A stretch of DNA of 64,000 bases from Sipunculus nudus (taxonomy: Eukaryota; Annelida; Sipuncula; Golfingiida; Sipunculidae), in assembly GCA_026874595.1 (NCBI GenBank), contig CM049312.1, positions 48,549,429-48,613,428 of the forward strand, written 5' to 3'. Positions 47,081 to 60,265 of this stretch are shown here, piece by piece. The notes under the pieces were generated by a model. The model saw only the letters and a list, made by a program, of their open reading frames with translations, did not search any database and was not told the origin of the DNA. The position numbers and the translations under genes were made by a program. Positions within the stretch are counted from its first letter, which is position 1, and each line of letters opens with the position of its first letter.

Positions 47081-50000
47081 GTAATAACTCCTTTAACATT
47101 GGTCCTATCTTCACAAACTTCGACTCAATTTCTTCGTGTGGATCTTCTCTAAAACCTGGTCTATTCGACTAGCCTCAATATTGTGTCATTTTATCAGTGT
47201 GTCTGTCTGTTTGTCAGTTGTCCTCGCCTGGTTGCTGGTTCTTGCGTCTGACATGTAGCATTCTACAGGCCACAGTTTTGCAGGAATCCTTTTGAAACTG
47301 GTACATCTGATGTCCTACCCTTGTATCTCGAAAGTTATTTTTCATTTTCCGGATATGGTCTCTAGGGGCCCTGTACTCAAACCTCTACAACATATAATTT
47401 GTTGGCCATATCTCTAAAACCCTAAGCCTCAATTACATAAACTATAGCTTATTTTTTTCTCTGAGTCTTCTCCATAAACTGATAATGTCATCTGGTCTCA
47501 ATCTTGTGTCACTTTGTCAGTATGTCTGTGTGATTGTCAGTTGTCCTGATTTTAGTCTGCTTGCTGGTTATTGCGTCTTACATATTAGCATTCTACAGAA
47601 CACAGTTTTACAGGAATCCCTTTGTAACTTAAATTTGTCATATATCGGAACGTTATCTGGAAGTCCTATGTGTATTATTCAAAATAGGTCAAAGGTCAAA
47701 GTCAATTTGATCAGAACATATCAAAATATTATTTTCTTCATTCTTCTTTGTTAATATTGGTCCTTTCTATCAATAAGTGATACCCTTAAGGCCACAGTTG
47801 TGCAGGAATCCTTTTGAATCTAGTACATCTTATGTCTTGCACTAATATCTCGAAGGTCATTTTTCATGTTTGGAAAATAGCCCCTAAGGAGCGCTGCACT
47901 CTATCCTTAACAGTCCTATCTGTATTATTCAAATAGGTCTAAGGTCAAGGTGAAGGTGATCAAAACATACCAAATTTTTTTTTCTTCAGAACTTTGTTAA
48001 TATTGATCCTATCTTTACAAATTAGGGATTATTTTCTTTCACTTTGACATTGAACATTCATCTGTCTAACTTTGTGTCATTTCCGGCAAGCGCGTGACCT
48101 CTGGTCATCTAGTTTGTTTGTTGCTTGCCAGAAATCTTCGTAACTTCATTTAAAGGCCTTTCTTCTGGTGTGTAGTTGCTTCAAATTTGCCGTAACCATG
48201 GTTACGAATTTTTTGCATCAGGAAGCATTCAACTAGTACTGCAAGATTTTTTTATAAGTCTCGCGATATCTCGTATAACGTCTCGTCAAACGAGATATTT
48301 CGAGATTTCAGTAATCTTGCCCTGGAGGTCACAGTTTTGCAGAAATCTTTTTGAAACTGACATATCGTAAGTCTTACACTATTATCTCGAAATTGTTTTT
48401 CCATTTTTTGAATGCAGCCGCTAGGTGGCGCTGCATGCAAACCTCCCCAACATATCATGTTTTGACCATATCTCCAAAACTGTGAGCCTCAATTACATAA
48501 ACTATAGCTTATTTTCATACTCTGAGCCCTTTCTAAATCCTGGTGTAGTCATTTCGATTCAATCTTGAGTCACTTTGTCAGTGTGTCCGTCTGTTTCTCA
48601 GTTGTCCTCAAATTCGCCTGCTTACCGGTTCTTGCGTCTCACTTATAGGATTCTACAGGTCACAGTTTTGAAAGAATCCTTTTAAAACTATTACATCTTA
48701 TGTCTTACACTAATATCTCGAAACAGATTTTTCATTTTCCAGATATGGCCACTAGGGGGCGGTGCACTTAAACTTCCACAACATATCATTTTTTGCCCAT
48801 ATCTCCAAAAATATAAACTTCATTTACATTAACTATAGGTTATTATCTTCCTCTGAGGTTTCTCCGTCACATGATTAAGTCATCTGTTCTTAATCTTGGG
48901 TCAGTTTGTCAGTATGTTTGTCTGTTTTTCAGTTGTCCTTAATTTCGCCTGCTTCCTGGTTCTTGTGTCTCACATTTACCATTCCACTGGCCACAATTTT
49001 GCAGGAATCGCTTTGTAACTTACACTTATCATATTTCATAACGATATCTGGAAGGCCAATGTTTATTATTCAAATAAGTCAAAGGTCAAGGGGATCAAGA
49101 CATATCAAAAACTTTTTTCTTCAGAACTTTGTTAATATTGGTCCTATTTTTACAAACTATATATTATTTTCTTTCACTTTGACATTGCTCGTTCATCTGA
49201 CTAACTTGACGTCATTTCCGGCAAGCGCGTGACCTCAGGTCATCTAGTTTGTCTGTCTGTCTGTCTGTGTACTCTCTACAGGCCACAATTTTGCAGCAAT
49301 TGCTTTTAAACTTACAAAGCTGTTAGACAAGCAAGTGTCTTGGAGGCCTATTGTTTTTGGGCAATATAGGTCAAAGGTAAAGGTCAAGGTCATCAAGACT
49401 TCTTTAAACGGATTTTTCTTATTAACTTTGTTACTATTAGTCGCATCTACTTCAACAATAGCTCATTTTAATCGTCATTCCATGACCTGTCATCTGGTAT
49501 GTAGCTGACTCAAATAAGCCGTCACCATGGTTACAAATTATGGGAAAAAAGTCATGATATTTGAAAATCTGGGGTCTTATTTTTCTAACTTTGTCAGTTT
49601 TAAAGCTAGAGAGGTCTAGTTTTTTGCATCAAGTAGCAGTCAACTAGTACTACAAGATTTTATTACAAGTCTTGCAATATATCGTAAAATATCTCGTGAA
49701 TAGGGTTATTTCGATATTTCATTCATCTTGCCCTGGAGGCCACATTGTTGCAGGAATCTTTTTGAAACTGACATATCATATCTCCTAAAGTATTATCTCG
49801 AAATTGATTTTTCATTCTTTGAATATGGCAGCTAGGGGGCGCTGCACCTGACCCTCACACACATATCATTACATTGGCCATATCTCTAAAACCCAATGCC
49901 TCAATTACATAAACTATAGCTTATTTTCTTCCTCTGAGTTTTCTCCATAACTTGATAATATCAACTTGTCTCAATCTTGTGTCATTTTGTCAGTGTGTCT

Positions 50001-52395
50001 GTCTGTTTGTCAGTTGTCCTCTATTCGGCCTGCTTGCTGGTTCTTGCGTCTCAAATATAGCATTCTATGGGCCAGAGGTTTGCAGGAACGCTTTTGAAAC
50101 TGGTATGTCTTATGTGTTACACTAATATCTCGAAAGTTATTTTTCATTTTCCGGATATGGAAACCAGGGTGCGCTGCATTTTAACCTTCCAAACATATCA
50201 TATTTTGGCCATAGCTCCAAAGCTATAAAACTAACCCACATAAACTGTCGCTCATTTTGCTCCTCTTTACCCTTCGGCACTTTTGTCTGGTAACCTGTTA
50301 TCACAGCTGTGTCAGAATGTCTGTTTGTTCGTCTTTTGTTGTCAGCTTTGTCTGCTGGCTTGTTGTTTTGTCTGATATGTCATTCTACAGGCCAGAATTT
50401 CTCAGCAAACGCTCAAAGTAATTCAAATGATAGAAAACCGACAATATGTTCTGTCTGTCCGTCCGTCTGTCATTTCAACTTCCGGCAAACGCTCGACCTC
50501 TGGTCGTCTAGTTTGTTGCTTGCCGGAAATCTTCGATTTCGGCAAGTTGGGTGGTAAGTCGCGTATGTATGTTTGTTGCTTGCCGGAAATCTTCGATTTC
50601 GGCAAGTTGGTTGGTCAGTTGCGTATGTCTGTTTGTTTGTTTGTTTGTTTGTTTGTCTGTGGACCCTCTACAGGCCACACTTTTGCAGCAATAGCTTTCC
50701 ATCTGACACAGCTGATAGACAAGCAAAAGTCCTCGAGGCCTATTGTTATTGGGCGACATAGGTCCAAGGTCAAGGTCAAGGTCATCAAAACTTCTCAAAA
50801 CGGTTTTTTCTTCATATCTTTGTAACTGTTAGTGGTATCTTCTTCAAACATAGCTCATTTTAAACGTCATTCCCAGGCCTTTCTTCTGGTGTGTAGCTCT
50901 TTCAAATTTGCCGTAACCATGGTTACGCATTTTGGGGAAAAAGTCATGATATTCTGAAATAAGGGGTCTTATTTTTCTAACTTTGTCAGTTTTAAAGCTA
51001 GAGAGGTCTAGTTTTTTGCATCAGGTAGCATTTAACAAGTACTGCAAGATTTTATTAAAAGTCTCGCGATATCTCGTACAATATCTCGTCAAACGAGATA
51101 TTTCGAGATTTCAGTAATCTTGCCCTGGAGGCCACAGTTTTGCAGGAATCTTTTTGAAACTGGCATATCGTAAGTCCTACACTATTATCTCGAAATCAAT
51201 TTTTCATTTTTTTAATTCGGCCGCTAGGGGGCGCTGGGTGCAAACCTCTCCAACATATCATGTTTTGGCAATATCTCCAAAACTGTGAGCCTCAATTACA
51301 TAAACTATAGCTTATTTTCATCCTCTGAGTCTTTTTGAATCCTTATGTAGTCATTTCGACTCAATCTTGAGTCACTTTGTCAGTGTGTCCGTCTGTTTCT
51401 CAGTTGTCCTCAAATCCGCTTGCTTGCCGGTTCTTGCGTCTCACATATAGCATTCTACAGGCCACAGTTTTGAAATAATCCTTTTAAAACTATTACATCT
51501 TATGTCTTACACTAATATCTCGAAACGGATTTTTCATTTTCCAGAATTGGCCGCTAGGGGGCGGTGCACTGAAATTTGCACAACATATCATTTTTTGGCC
51601 ATATCTCCAAAACTATAAACCTAATTTACATAAACTATAGCTTATTTTCTTCCTCTGGGTCTTTCAAAAAACCTGGTGTATTCATTTGGTCTCAATCTTG
51701 AGTCACTTTGTCTGTGTGTCCGTCTGTTTCTCAGTTGTCCTCAAATCCGCTTGCTTGCCGGTTCTTGCGTCTCACATATAGCATTCTACAGGCCACAGTT
51801 TTGAAAGAATCATTTTAAAACTATTACATCTTATGTCTTACACTAATATCTCGAAACAGATTTTTCATTTTCCAGATATGGCCGCTAGGGGGCGGTGCAC
51901 ATAAACTTTAACAACATATCATTTTTTGCCCTTTTCTCCAAAACTATAAACCTCATTTACATAAACTATAGCTTATTATCTTCCTCTGAGGTTTCTTCAT
52001 AACATGATTAAGTCATCTGTTCACAATCTTGGGTCAGGTTGTCAGTATGTTGTCTGTTTGTCAGTTGTCCTCAATTTCGCCTGCTTCCTGGTTCTTGCGT
52101 CTCACATGTAGCATTCTACTGGCCACAGTTTTGCAGGAATCGTTTTGTAAATTACACTTGTCATATATCGTGATGATATCTGGAAGCCCCATGTTTATTA
52201 TTCAAATAAGTTAAAGATCAAGGTCAAGGTGATCAAAATATATCAAAATCTTATTTTCTTTAGAACTTTGTTAATATTGCTTCTTTCTTCAAAAACTATG
52301 GATTATTTTCTTTCACTTTGACACTGCTCGTTCATCTGACTAACTTAACATCATTTCCGGCAAGCGCGTGACCTCAGGTCATCTAGTTTGTTTGT
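47081..52395. repeat. Complex satellite block at the right end of copy 2
   Basis: Counterpart of 15,448-21,915. It lacks 81 bp near 48,205 and about 1.08 kb near 51,560-51,650. At 51,850-51,950 it matches the unit at 30,425-30,500 ('acataaactttaacaacat', 'gcccttttctcc') better than its positional partner at 21,380-21,470, so it is a mosaic of satellite units. Confidence 0.85.
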
Positions 52396-52933
52396 TTGTT
52401 TGTGTCCGCTCTACAGGCCACAATTTTCAAGCAATCGTTCTGCCATTTATGGAATAAGTATAAAATCCATAACCCTCGGTGCCTATTGTTTTTGGCCCTG
52501 ATCGGTCAAAAGTCAAGGTCAGGGTCACCAAAAAGCCCTAATACGGCTCTTTGCTCATATTTTCGTTAATAATAATCGCAGCCATTCAAGCAGTAGCTCA
52601 TTCTATTCGCGACAAGATGGCGACAAGCGCCACTGCAAATTTGTTCCATTCTGATTTTCAATTGGTACGCATTTTTAGGGAAAAATCATGAAATTTTTTT
52701 TTTCTAACTTTGCCATTTTTAAAGATAAAGGCGTCACTTTTTTGCATTAGGTAATACTCAATGAGGTGTTTATCATAAAAAAGCAAGTCTCGAAATATTT
52801 CGTGCCATTTCTAGTCAAACGAGGTCTTTCGAGATTTCATTAAATATGACCTAGAGGTCGCAATTTTTTTTATCAAAGGCTTTTGTGTAATTTATAAATA
52901 TCTTAAAATTGTTTTTTTCAATTTTCGGAAATA

Positions 52934-52947
52934 GCCACCAGGGGGCG
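52934..52947 (+). promoter_or_regulatory. CTCF-like motif
   Basis: GCCACCAGGGGGCG matches the core CTCF consensus (CCASYAGRKGGCRS) closely. It sits at the same satellite position where other units carry GCCGCTAGGGGGCGCTGCA. Binding is not shown. Confidence 0.35.
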
Positions 52948-54112
52948 TGGTACATGAACCAATGTAACATATCATTTTTCTGCAATATCTAAAAAAAATT
53001 TGAACGTGACACAATTTTTTTTGGTATTATCTGAAACAAGAACCATGGGCTTCTTTCTCTGCAACAACAGCCTTGTGCTGCCGCTACCATGGTTACCAAC
53101 TTTTGGGGTAAAACTTATCAATATCAAAATGTGCAGTTTTAGGCTTCCATCTCGATTAATATTCATGTTTAAAGGGTCTAGTTTTTTTCTTAAGGCCGCT
53201 TCCACTTGGTTCTAAGTCATTCAATTGCAAGTCTCGTCAAATCTCGCTCGGTTTATCGCATAACGAGAAATTACGAGATTTCACAGAAATGCTTATAACT
53301 TGGTCACCTTTTTGGCTAAAGAGGAGAAATTTTCGCCATTTCCTAGAAATTTAGTAGCTCAACCGTATAAAACCACAAATCTCGACAAATCTCGACAAAT
53401 CTCGCATTATCTCCCGCCAAACGAGAATATTCAAGATTTTGAACAAATGTCTATATCTCGGTCCTTTTAATGCTAGATATTCTATTTTTCTATTGTTTGA
53501 GAATGCTTTGACTAGTTTTAGGTGACATAAGTACATATCTCATCATATCTCGCTCCATTTATCGTCAAACGAGAACATGGAACCATTCAAAGAAATGACT
53601 ATAATGCTGCCATTTTTTACACTAAAGACATAGTTTTCAGCATTTGACAGCGTCTGACACTCCCAGTCAAATTATGTGATTAAATTGCAATTTTCGTCAA
53701 ATCTCGCCTCGTTTTTCATCTAATGATGAAGATACGTCCAATTGCCAAGAGCACAAGTGGCTATAGGGTTGACCGGTAAGTGCAGGCAAGGATATTACAG
53801 TTGCAAGTTTGCGTGCGCGGTCGTCCATGAATCTCAGAAAGCAGCATTGAATAAAGGACAAAAGCCGCTAAATGTGAAGGGGACACACCTGTGATTTTTA
53901 TTGTGTCCCCTTGTGCACCGACCTGTGTTGCCAGGAACCACTGGCAAATCTTTCAAAACGGGGAAGGATCCCCGATTTTGTAGTTGGGTGTGTCAAAATA
54001 TGGGCGGATCCCTGGTTTAGCAGTAGGGGGCAGGGGTTAAATTTTAATTATACATCAAATATATATAATAAAAAAAAATCTCGGAACTTATTTTTTTTTC
54101 TTTTAGAAATTA

Positions 54113-54130
54113 GCCGCCAGATGGCGCTGC
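54113..54130 (+). promoter_or_regulatory. CTCF-like motif
   Basis: GCCGCCAGATGGCGCTGC, again at the homologous satellite position, fits the CTCF core with the common AGATGGC variant. It is a consensus match only. Confidence 0.35.
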
Positions 54131-56212
54131 AGCAATCATTATTGTGCTATATCTCCAAAACTATAGACAGTATCACAACATTGATTGCAGCATATGAAAC
54201 TAAATTTAATGCGTTTATCCTCGTGGGGACTCTGTCATAATTTCCATTACCATGGTGACCTAAGATAGATTACAATTCTTGAAATTCAAAATATGGAGAT
54301 ATTTATTCCTATAGACTGTGGCTTATTTTATTCATGCCTTCCATACTCTATGGCATGATTACACGCCCCTCACTAGGAGTTTTTCCGTCTGTCTGTCTGT
54401 CTGTTCGTCTGTCTACTCATCTGCGACTTTTGAAAATCAGCCAAACCACAAAAAGATGTGTTTCTATTTCCCCCCATGATAGGGGTTTGTCATTTGGTCA
54501 GATCCAAATGTTTCCTGTCTGTCTTCCTTTTAACCCTTGGTGCCTATTGTTTTTGGTCATGATGCATCAAAGGTCAAGGTCAGGGTCACCAAAAAACTTA
54601 AAAACGTTTTTGTTTCTGCATATCTTCCTCAATAATAAACAAAGTCAGTCAAACTGTAGCTCGTTGTATTCGCGACGAGATGGCCACTAGTGCCATTACA
54701 CAATTGTTCAATTTTGCTGTTTCCATGGGTAGGTATTTTGCGGAAAAATTCTAGAAATTTTAAACTATTCTAATTTTGCAAATTTAAAAGCTAGAGACGT
54801 CTGTGTTTTTGTATTAGGAAGTATTTTATGACATGTTTATCATGCAATAGAAAGTCTCGTAGAATCTCGTGCCATTTCTCGACAAACGAGATTTTTCGAG
54901 ATTTCATTAAATATGACCTAGAATTCGTATTTTTAGAAAAATGGCTTTGAAAGTGGTGTTTTTTGTGTAATTTATAAATATCTCGAAATTGTTTTTTTTT
55001 CCTTTTATTTTAAAATAGTCACCAGTGTACGTGAAACACTGTAACGTATCATTTTCTGCAATAACTTAAAAAAATTTTAAACATGTCACAATTCCTATTA
55101 TCGTATCTGTAACTAGGATCATTGTCTTATTCCTTTGCACATGTAGATTTGTGCTGTGGTTACCATGGTTACCAAAATGGGGTAAAACTTGGCAATTTGA
55201 AAATATGGAGTTTTTCGCTTCCATTTCTGTTAAATTAATACTACGGAAGTCTAGTGTTTTAAAAAAAGGTAGACTTGATTCTTAGTCATTCATTTGCAAG
55301 TCTCGTCAAATCTAGCTTGATTTTCCGAAATTGAGAAAATACGAGATTTCACATAAATGCTTATAACTCGATCACGGTTTATGATAAAGAGGAGTAGTTT
55401 TCAGCATTTGGTAGCATTTCAGAAGCTAAACATGGTTAAACCGCAAATCTGACCACGTCTCGTACCATATCCCGCAAACGAGAATATCCGTGATTTCGAA
55501 CAAATGTCTATATCTCGGTCATTTAATGCTAGAGATTTTATTTTTCTATTGTTCAAGAATCACTTGATTAGTTTTAAGTGATAAAAGTGAATATCTTGTC
55601 ATATCTCGCACAATTTCTTATCAAACGAGAACCATTAAAAAAAACGCCTATAATTCTGTTTTTTTTTATACTGAAGACCTATAGTTTTCAGCAATTAATA
55701 GCGTCTAACACTCTCGGTCACATTATGTGATTATATTGTTAGTTTCTTCAAAACTTGCATCGTTTTTCTTCAAATAAAGAAAGTACATCCAATTGCCATG
55801 ACCATAAGTGGCCGCAGAATGTTATAGTAAATGTCGGCAGGGGCATTACATTTGACAGTTGGAGCATTGTTCTATGGGTGTGCGATGGTCCGTGAAACGA
55901 CACAATTGGGATTATTTCCCATCTGTGCTTTTGGTTGTGGCCTCTTTTCCTGCTTTGTATGGACGCATTTTGAGAATTTCCCTGCATCGAGAGCTTAATG
56001 ACTTGTTCTAAAGGGTAATCCCTTTAAACAAACAAAGAGAGAGGCTCCCCCAAAATGTTACTAAATGCAGTGATTGTGTTGCTGGTAAACACAATCACAA
56101 CTATAATATCAGGGACGGATTCCCTGTTTTGCAGTTGGGTGCAGGGCCGGATAATCGGTTTGCAATCGGGGGTAGGGGTTAAATATAAATAATATATATA
56201 TATATAAATATA

Positions 56213-56255
<43 letters not shown>

Positions 56256-56760
56256 TAAAAATAATATTAACAAATTAATAATACATCTCGAGGCTTACTT
56301 TTATCATTTTGGAAAATAAATACCAGATGGCACTGCAGTAATCACTCTTGTGACATATCTCCAAAACTATAAACTGTGTCAAAATTTTGATTGCAGCATC
56401 TGAAACTAGATATAATGCGTTTATCCTCTTGGTCCCTCTGTCATATTCTTCCCTTACAATGGTGACTTAATATAGGTTACAATTCTTGAAATTCAAAATA
56501 TGAAGTTTTATTCGAATAGACTCTGGCTTATTTTATTCATACTTTCATTTCTCTATGCCATGAGTACATGACCTTCACCTTGAGTTTTTTTCCGCCTCTC
56601 TGTCTGTTTGTCTGTCTACTCGTCTGGGACTTTTGAAAATCAACATAACCACATGAAGATATGCATCTTTCTCCCCAACAGTAGGGGTTGTTCATTTGAC
56701 CAGTTCCAAATGTTCCCTGCCTTTCTGCTGCTTGTTGTCTGTTAGTTTGACTATCTTATT

Positions 56761-58579
56761 TCTAGTTCCGGCGAGTTCTCGACCTATGGTCGTCTAGTTT
56801 TGTTTGTTTGTCACGATGTTTGTTTGTTTGTTTGTACTCTTCTGGCCACAGTTTTGTTGCAATCGATCTGAAATTTACAGGGTTGATTGAAAGTCAAAAG
56901 TTCTGGAAACATATTTATTATCAACGTACGTCAAAGTTCAAGGTCAAGGTCATAAAAAAAGTTGAAATTTTATTTTCTTCTTAACTTTGTCAATATTGAT
57001 CCTATATTCTCAAACATAGGCTCATTTTCTTCCACTGCGTCTTCTGCATTACATGGTTTAGTCATCTTGTCTCAGCTTTGTGTCGCTTTGTCAGTATGTC
57101 TGTCTGTCAGTTATCCTAACATTTGCCTTCTTGCATGTTCTTGTGTCTTACATGTTCTTGTGTCTTACATATAGCATTTTACAGGCCACAGTTGTACAGG
57201 AATCCTTTAGAAACTGATACATCTTATGTGATGCACTTTTATCTCGAAAGGGTTTTTTTTCTTTTTCGGAAAATAGGCATTGGGTGGGGGGAGGGGGGGG
57301 GGGGCTATGCGGCAGTCAAAACACTTCTACATTTATTTGGCCATATCTCCAAAAAAATAAACCTGAATTACATAAACTATAGCATATTTCTTTCTCTGAG
57401 TCTTTTATATAGCCTGGTCAATTCATCTGACCTCAATATTGTGTCACTTTGTCAGTATATCTGTCTGTTTGTCAGTTGTTCTCAATTTCGCCTGCTTGCT
57501 GGTTCTTGCGTCTTACATATAGCATTCTACAGGCCACAGCTTTGCAGGAATCCTTTTGAAACTAGTACATCTTATGTCTTGCACTTAAATCTCCAAAGTG
57601 ATTTTTCATTTTCGGAAAATAGCCAATAGGGGGCGCTGCATTGAAAACACTACTACATACAGTTTTTTTGGCCATATCTCCGAAACTATAAACTTGAATT
57701 GCATAAACTATGGTTTATTTTCTTACTCTTAGTCTTTTTCATAACTTTGTTAGGTCATCTGGGCTCAACCTTGTGTCACTTGCTAAGTATGTAAGTCACT
57801 TCAAAATGTTGTTTTCCTCATAATATTGTCAATATTGGTTCGACATTCACAAACTTTAGCTCATTATCTTCCTCTGCGTCCTCTTCATAATCTGGTCTAG
57901 TCGGCTAGTTTTAACTGTGTCATCTTGTCAGTATGTCTGTCCGTTTGTCAATTGTCCTCAGTTTCGCTTGTTAGCGGTTTCTTGCCTCAGACATTCTACA
58001 AGCCAGTTATGCAGGAATCACTGTGTAACTTACATATCGTATATCGTAACGATTTCTTGAAGGTGTATGTGGCTCATTTTCTTCCTTTTCGTCTGCTTTA
58101 TAAAATGATCTAGTTATCCGTCTACCCGTCATACCTGTCAGTATGTCTGATTGTTTTTCAGTTGTCCTTACTTTCGCCTGCTTGCTGGTTATTTGGTCGA
58201 ATATATAACATGCTAGAGGGCACCGTTTATATTAAACAACTTTAAAAAACCTATATATCTCTTGTAAATGCATGCATTCTTGAAGCAGTACGTGTTTTTA
58301 AATAGATCAAAGGCGAATGCTACTTTAAACTTCAAAACTGCTGTTTTGTTGTTGTCCGAAACAGTCGCAGCCACAAATTTACTTCAGTGTTTCCGTCCAA
58401 CCGTGGGCATTTTTCTTGGGCAGGAGTTAGGGTTACTATGGTTCCGAACTGTTGAGGTTAAATGGTTGACAATTGAAAAAAAAGTGTGTCTTATTTATAA
58501 AACTTTGTCATTTTAAAGCTACAGAGGTCTATTGTGTTTTGCAGCAGGCAGCATTTAATTGTTTTTGTTGTTGTAATTT
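56761..58579. repeat. Complex satellite left of Helentron copy 3
   Basis: Diverged monomers of the main satellite with the 'ctacaggccacag', 'cttattttctt' and CTGTCTGTTTGTCAG blocks, a 'ggtcaaggtca' run near 56,940 and a 'gccaatagggggcgctgca' core near 57,625. Satellite similarity continues to about 58,575 ('ctacagaggtcta', 'gcagcaggcagcattta'), directly next to the third Helentron. Confidence 0.8.
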
Positions 58580-59039
58580 TAATCGTATACAGTGATATAT
58601 ATATTCAGAGTTCATTCTCTATTCTATAACAAATAACAAAAGCATAAATACATTCATTCCAGACCATCTTTTAGTTTCTGTGCGATGCACAGCATAATAA
58701 ATAACAACAATAAATTCAAAGTAATATTATATTTTATTGTATAGAATAGCACAGTAGTGGCAGGTTACATAAAGGATGTATATATATACAACATATTCAG
58801 TTCTTGTGATACGGTGTGTTATGATCAGTAAAACTTTTATAATTGACATCCGTGTGGTATAAGTTCTTGTATAGCAGCTTTTTGGTGGGGGTGAGCACGT
58901 CCACTCTTTAATGTGAACTTTGTCTGTCCTTGGCTTCATAACGCTCATACGAGGAAGGTGTGACATTCAAATATTTTTCAGACCCGACTTTTCATGTATG
59001 TCAGTTGCCAGTGTTGTGCAGCCACTATTTTATAAACAT

Positions 59040-59335
59040 ACCTGTTCTCCCCGGAGCGACCGACTGTGCTTATCACACAGCCTGTCATTTCCTGTCCCCA
59101 ATTGACGGAACCAGGCATGACCCCAGTGAGTAACGGTACGCCACTAGTTTTTCTAGGAGAGAACATCCGTGCCTATCACACATCCTGCCACCCCCTGTCC
59201 TGTCCCCAAGGGCCGTTACTAGCCATGTCCCCAATGAGTCATGGTACGCCACTGGTATTTCCTGGAGAGACCGACCATGCTTATCAAACAGCCTGGCATC
59301 TTCTCACTCCCAGTGACATGCACATCTGAGTATAA
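59040..59335. repeat. Three ~103-108 bp subterminal units, copy 3
   Basis: Cores at 59,053 (ggagcgaccgactgtg), 59,156 and 59,264 (GGAGAGACCGACCATG), with the same 'cttatcacacagcctg' and 'cctgtcccca' blocks as the units at 1,880-2,165. Unit number and period are conserved although single bases differ widely. Confidence 0.85.
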
Positions 59336-60265
59336 TATAAGACCGGGAAAATCGAGAAACCAGTAAACAAAGCTCTGCGATAATGTGTTAGTAATTTTAA
59401 AACTGTCTAAATATACTCCGGAAACTGGCCAATTGTGACCATTTATGTCTTAGTAAAATGATAATGGATGTTTCGAATACATATATCAGTAGTTGTAATT
59501 ATTTATATATTTAACGACGGACACTTATATAAAACTGGCAGAAGAGGATGCGACGGCTTTGTGCAGAAGACCCCATATCATCATCATTCCATTACTTTGA
59601 CCTTCACAATACTAATCAAGGTTACGTCTTACTGAACAATACAGTTTCTGCCTGTAATAGTGAGTACACCGATGCTTCCATTGAAAAGTTACGCTGATCA
59701 GATTTGTCGAATCACAAGCCATTTGTCAGTGACGATATAATAAAAATCTAATAATATATTTTAGTGTTTACAGAATTTATAAATAGTCATTTTTTATGTA
59801 TCCGTCTCAATTCAACAATAAAGAATGAACAAAATATTTCAGTTATAAACTCATATGAATGTATAAATGGGATAATAATTCATGATATTTAGTTGATTGT
59901 ACAGTGTTTTTTCCGACTTTCCTTTTTGTATAGAAATTAACATAAGGAACACATTCCAGACCATCCGTCCGTTCTATGCCGCATTGATATGTAATATTTA
60001 ACCCTTCTCGGGAAAACAAAAGATCTTTGGGATAAATAATACAGTCAAAATCATTGCATGTCATCATTCAGTAAACTGTTCCAAATTTCTTTGTTGTAAA
60101 TTGCACATGTTTCAATAGACAAAAATATATTCAAATTTGAGCTGATATCAATATATATATATATATATATATATATGTATCTATATGCTATCAAGATGTA
60201 ACTAATACTCATAAATACAATAATGTGACAGTGTACGAAAAATGACAGTATGAATAGAATGCAAC
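59336..60265. other. AT-rich 3' noncoding region of Helentron copy 3
   Basis: Weakly similar to 2,165-2,936 (for example 'gatgcgacggctttgtgcag' against 'gtacgatggtttcgtgcag'). It contains a short TA tract at about 60,151-60,176. No coding signal. Confidence 0.6.

Larger units (their letters stand above)
31606..52395. repeat. Segmental duplication, copy 2
   Basis: Second copy of bases 1-21,915, running through the whole Helentron and into the following satellite. If this is a head-to-tail tandem duplication with right end near 52,395, copy 2 would begin near 21,916, and the partner of 21.9-31.6 kb would lie left of the window. Uncollapsed haplotypes placed in series would look the same. Private changes in this copy include a longer TA tract (32,787-32,854), a new stop in the helicase (37,036-37,038), an 81-bp deletion near 48,205 and about 1.08 kb missing near 51,560-51,650. 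Confidence 0.93.
52396..56760. repeat. Old, diverged satellite: two ~2.1-2.2 kb tandem segments
   Basis: Landmarks pair up at growing offset: 'gcctattgtttttgg' at about 52,480 and 54,541, 'agttgggtg' and 'aggggttaaat' at about 53,980 and 56,130, 'ccagatggc.ctgcag' at 54,115 and 56,327, and 'ggcttattttattcat' at 54,320 and 56,524. Identity is far lower than in the main array. Within each segment, degenerate forms of the TCTCG...CGAGA hairpin recur every ~130-170 bp (about 53,240, 53,400, 53,550, 53,700, and again 55,300-55,750). An AAT/TA microsatellite lies at 56,186-56,255. Nothing here is coding. Confidence 0.75.

Noticed and set aside
55748-55987. 79-codon minus-strand frame, and the 58,727-58,966 frame
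   Set aside because: Isolated, in diverged satellite or transposon-end DNA, with no recognised domain.
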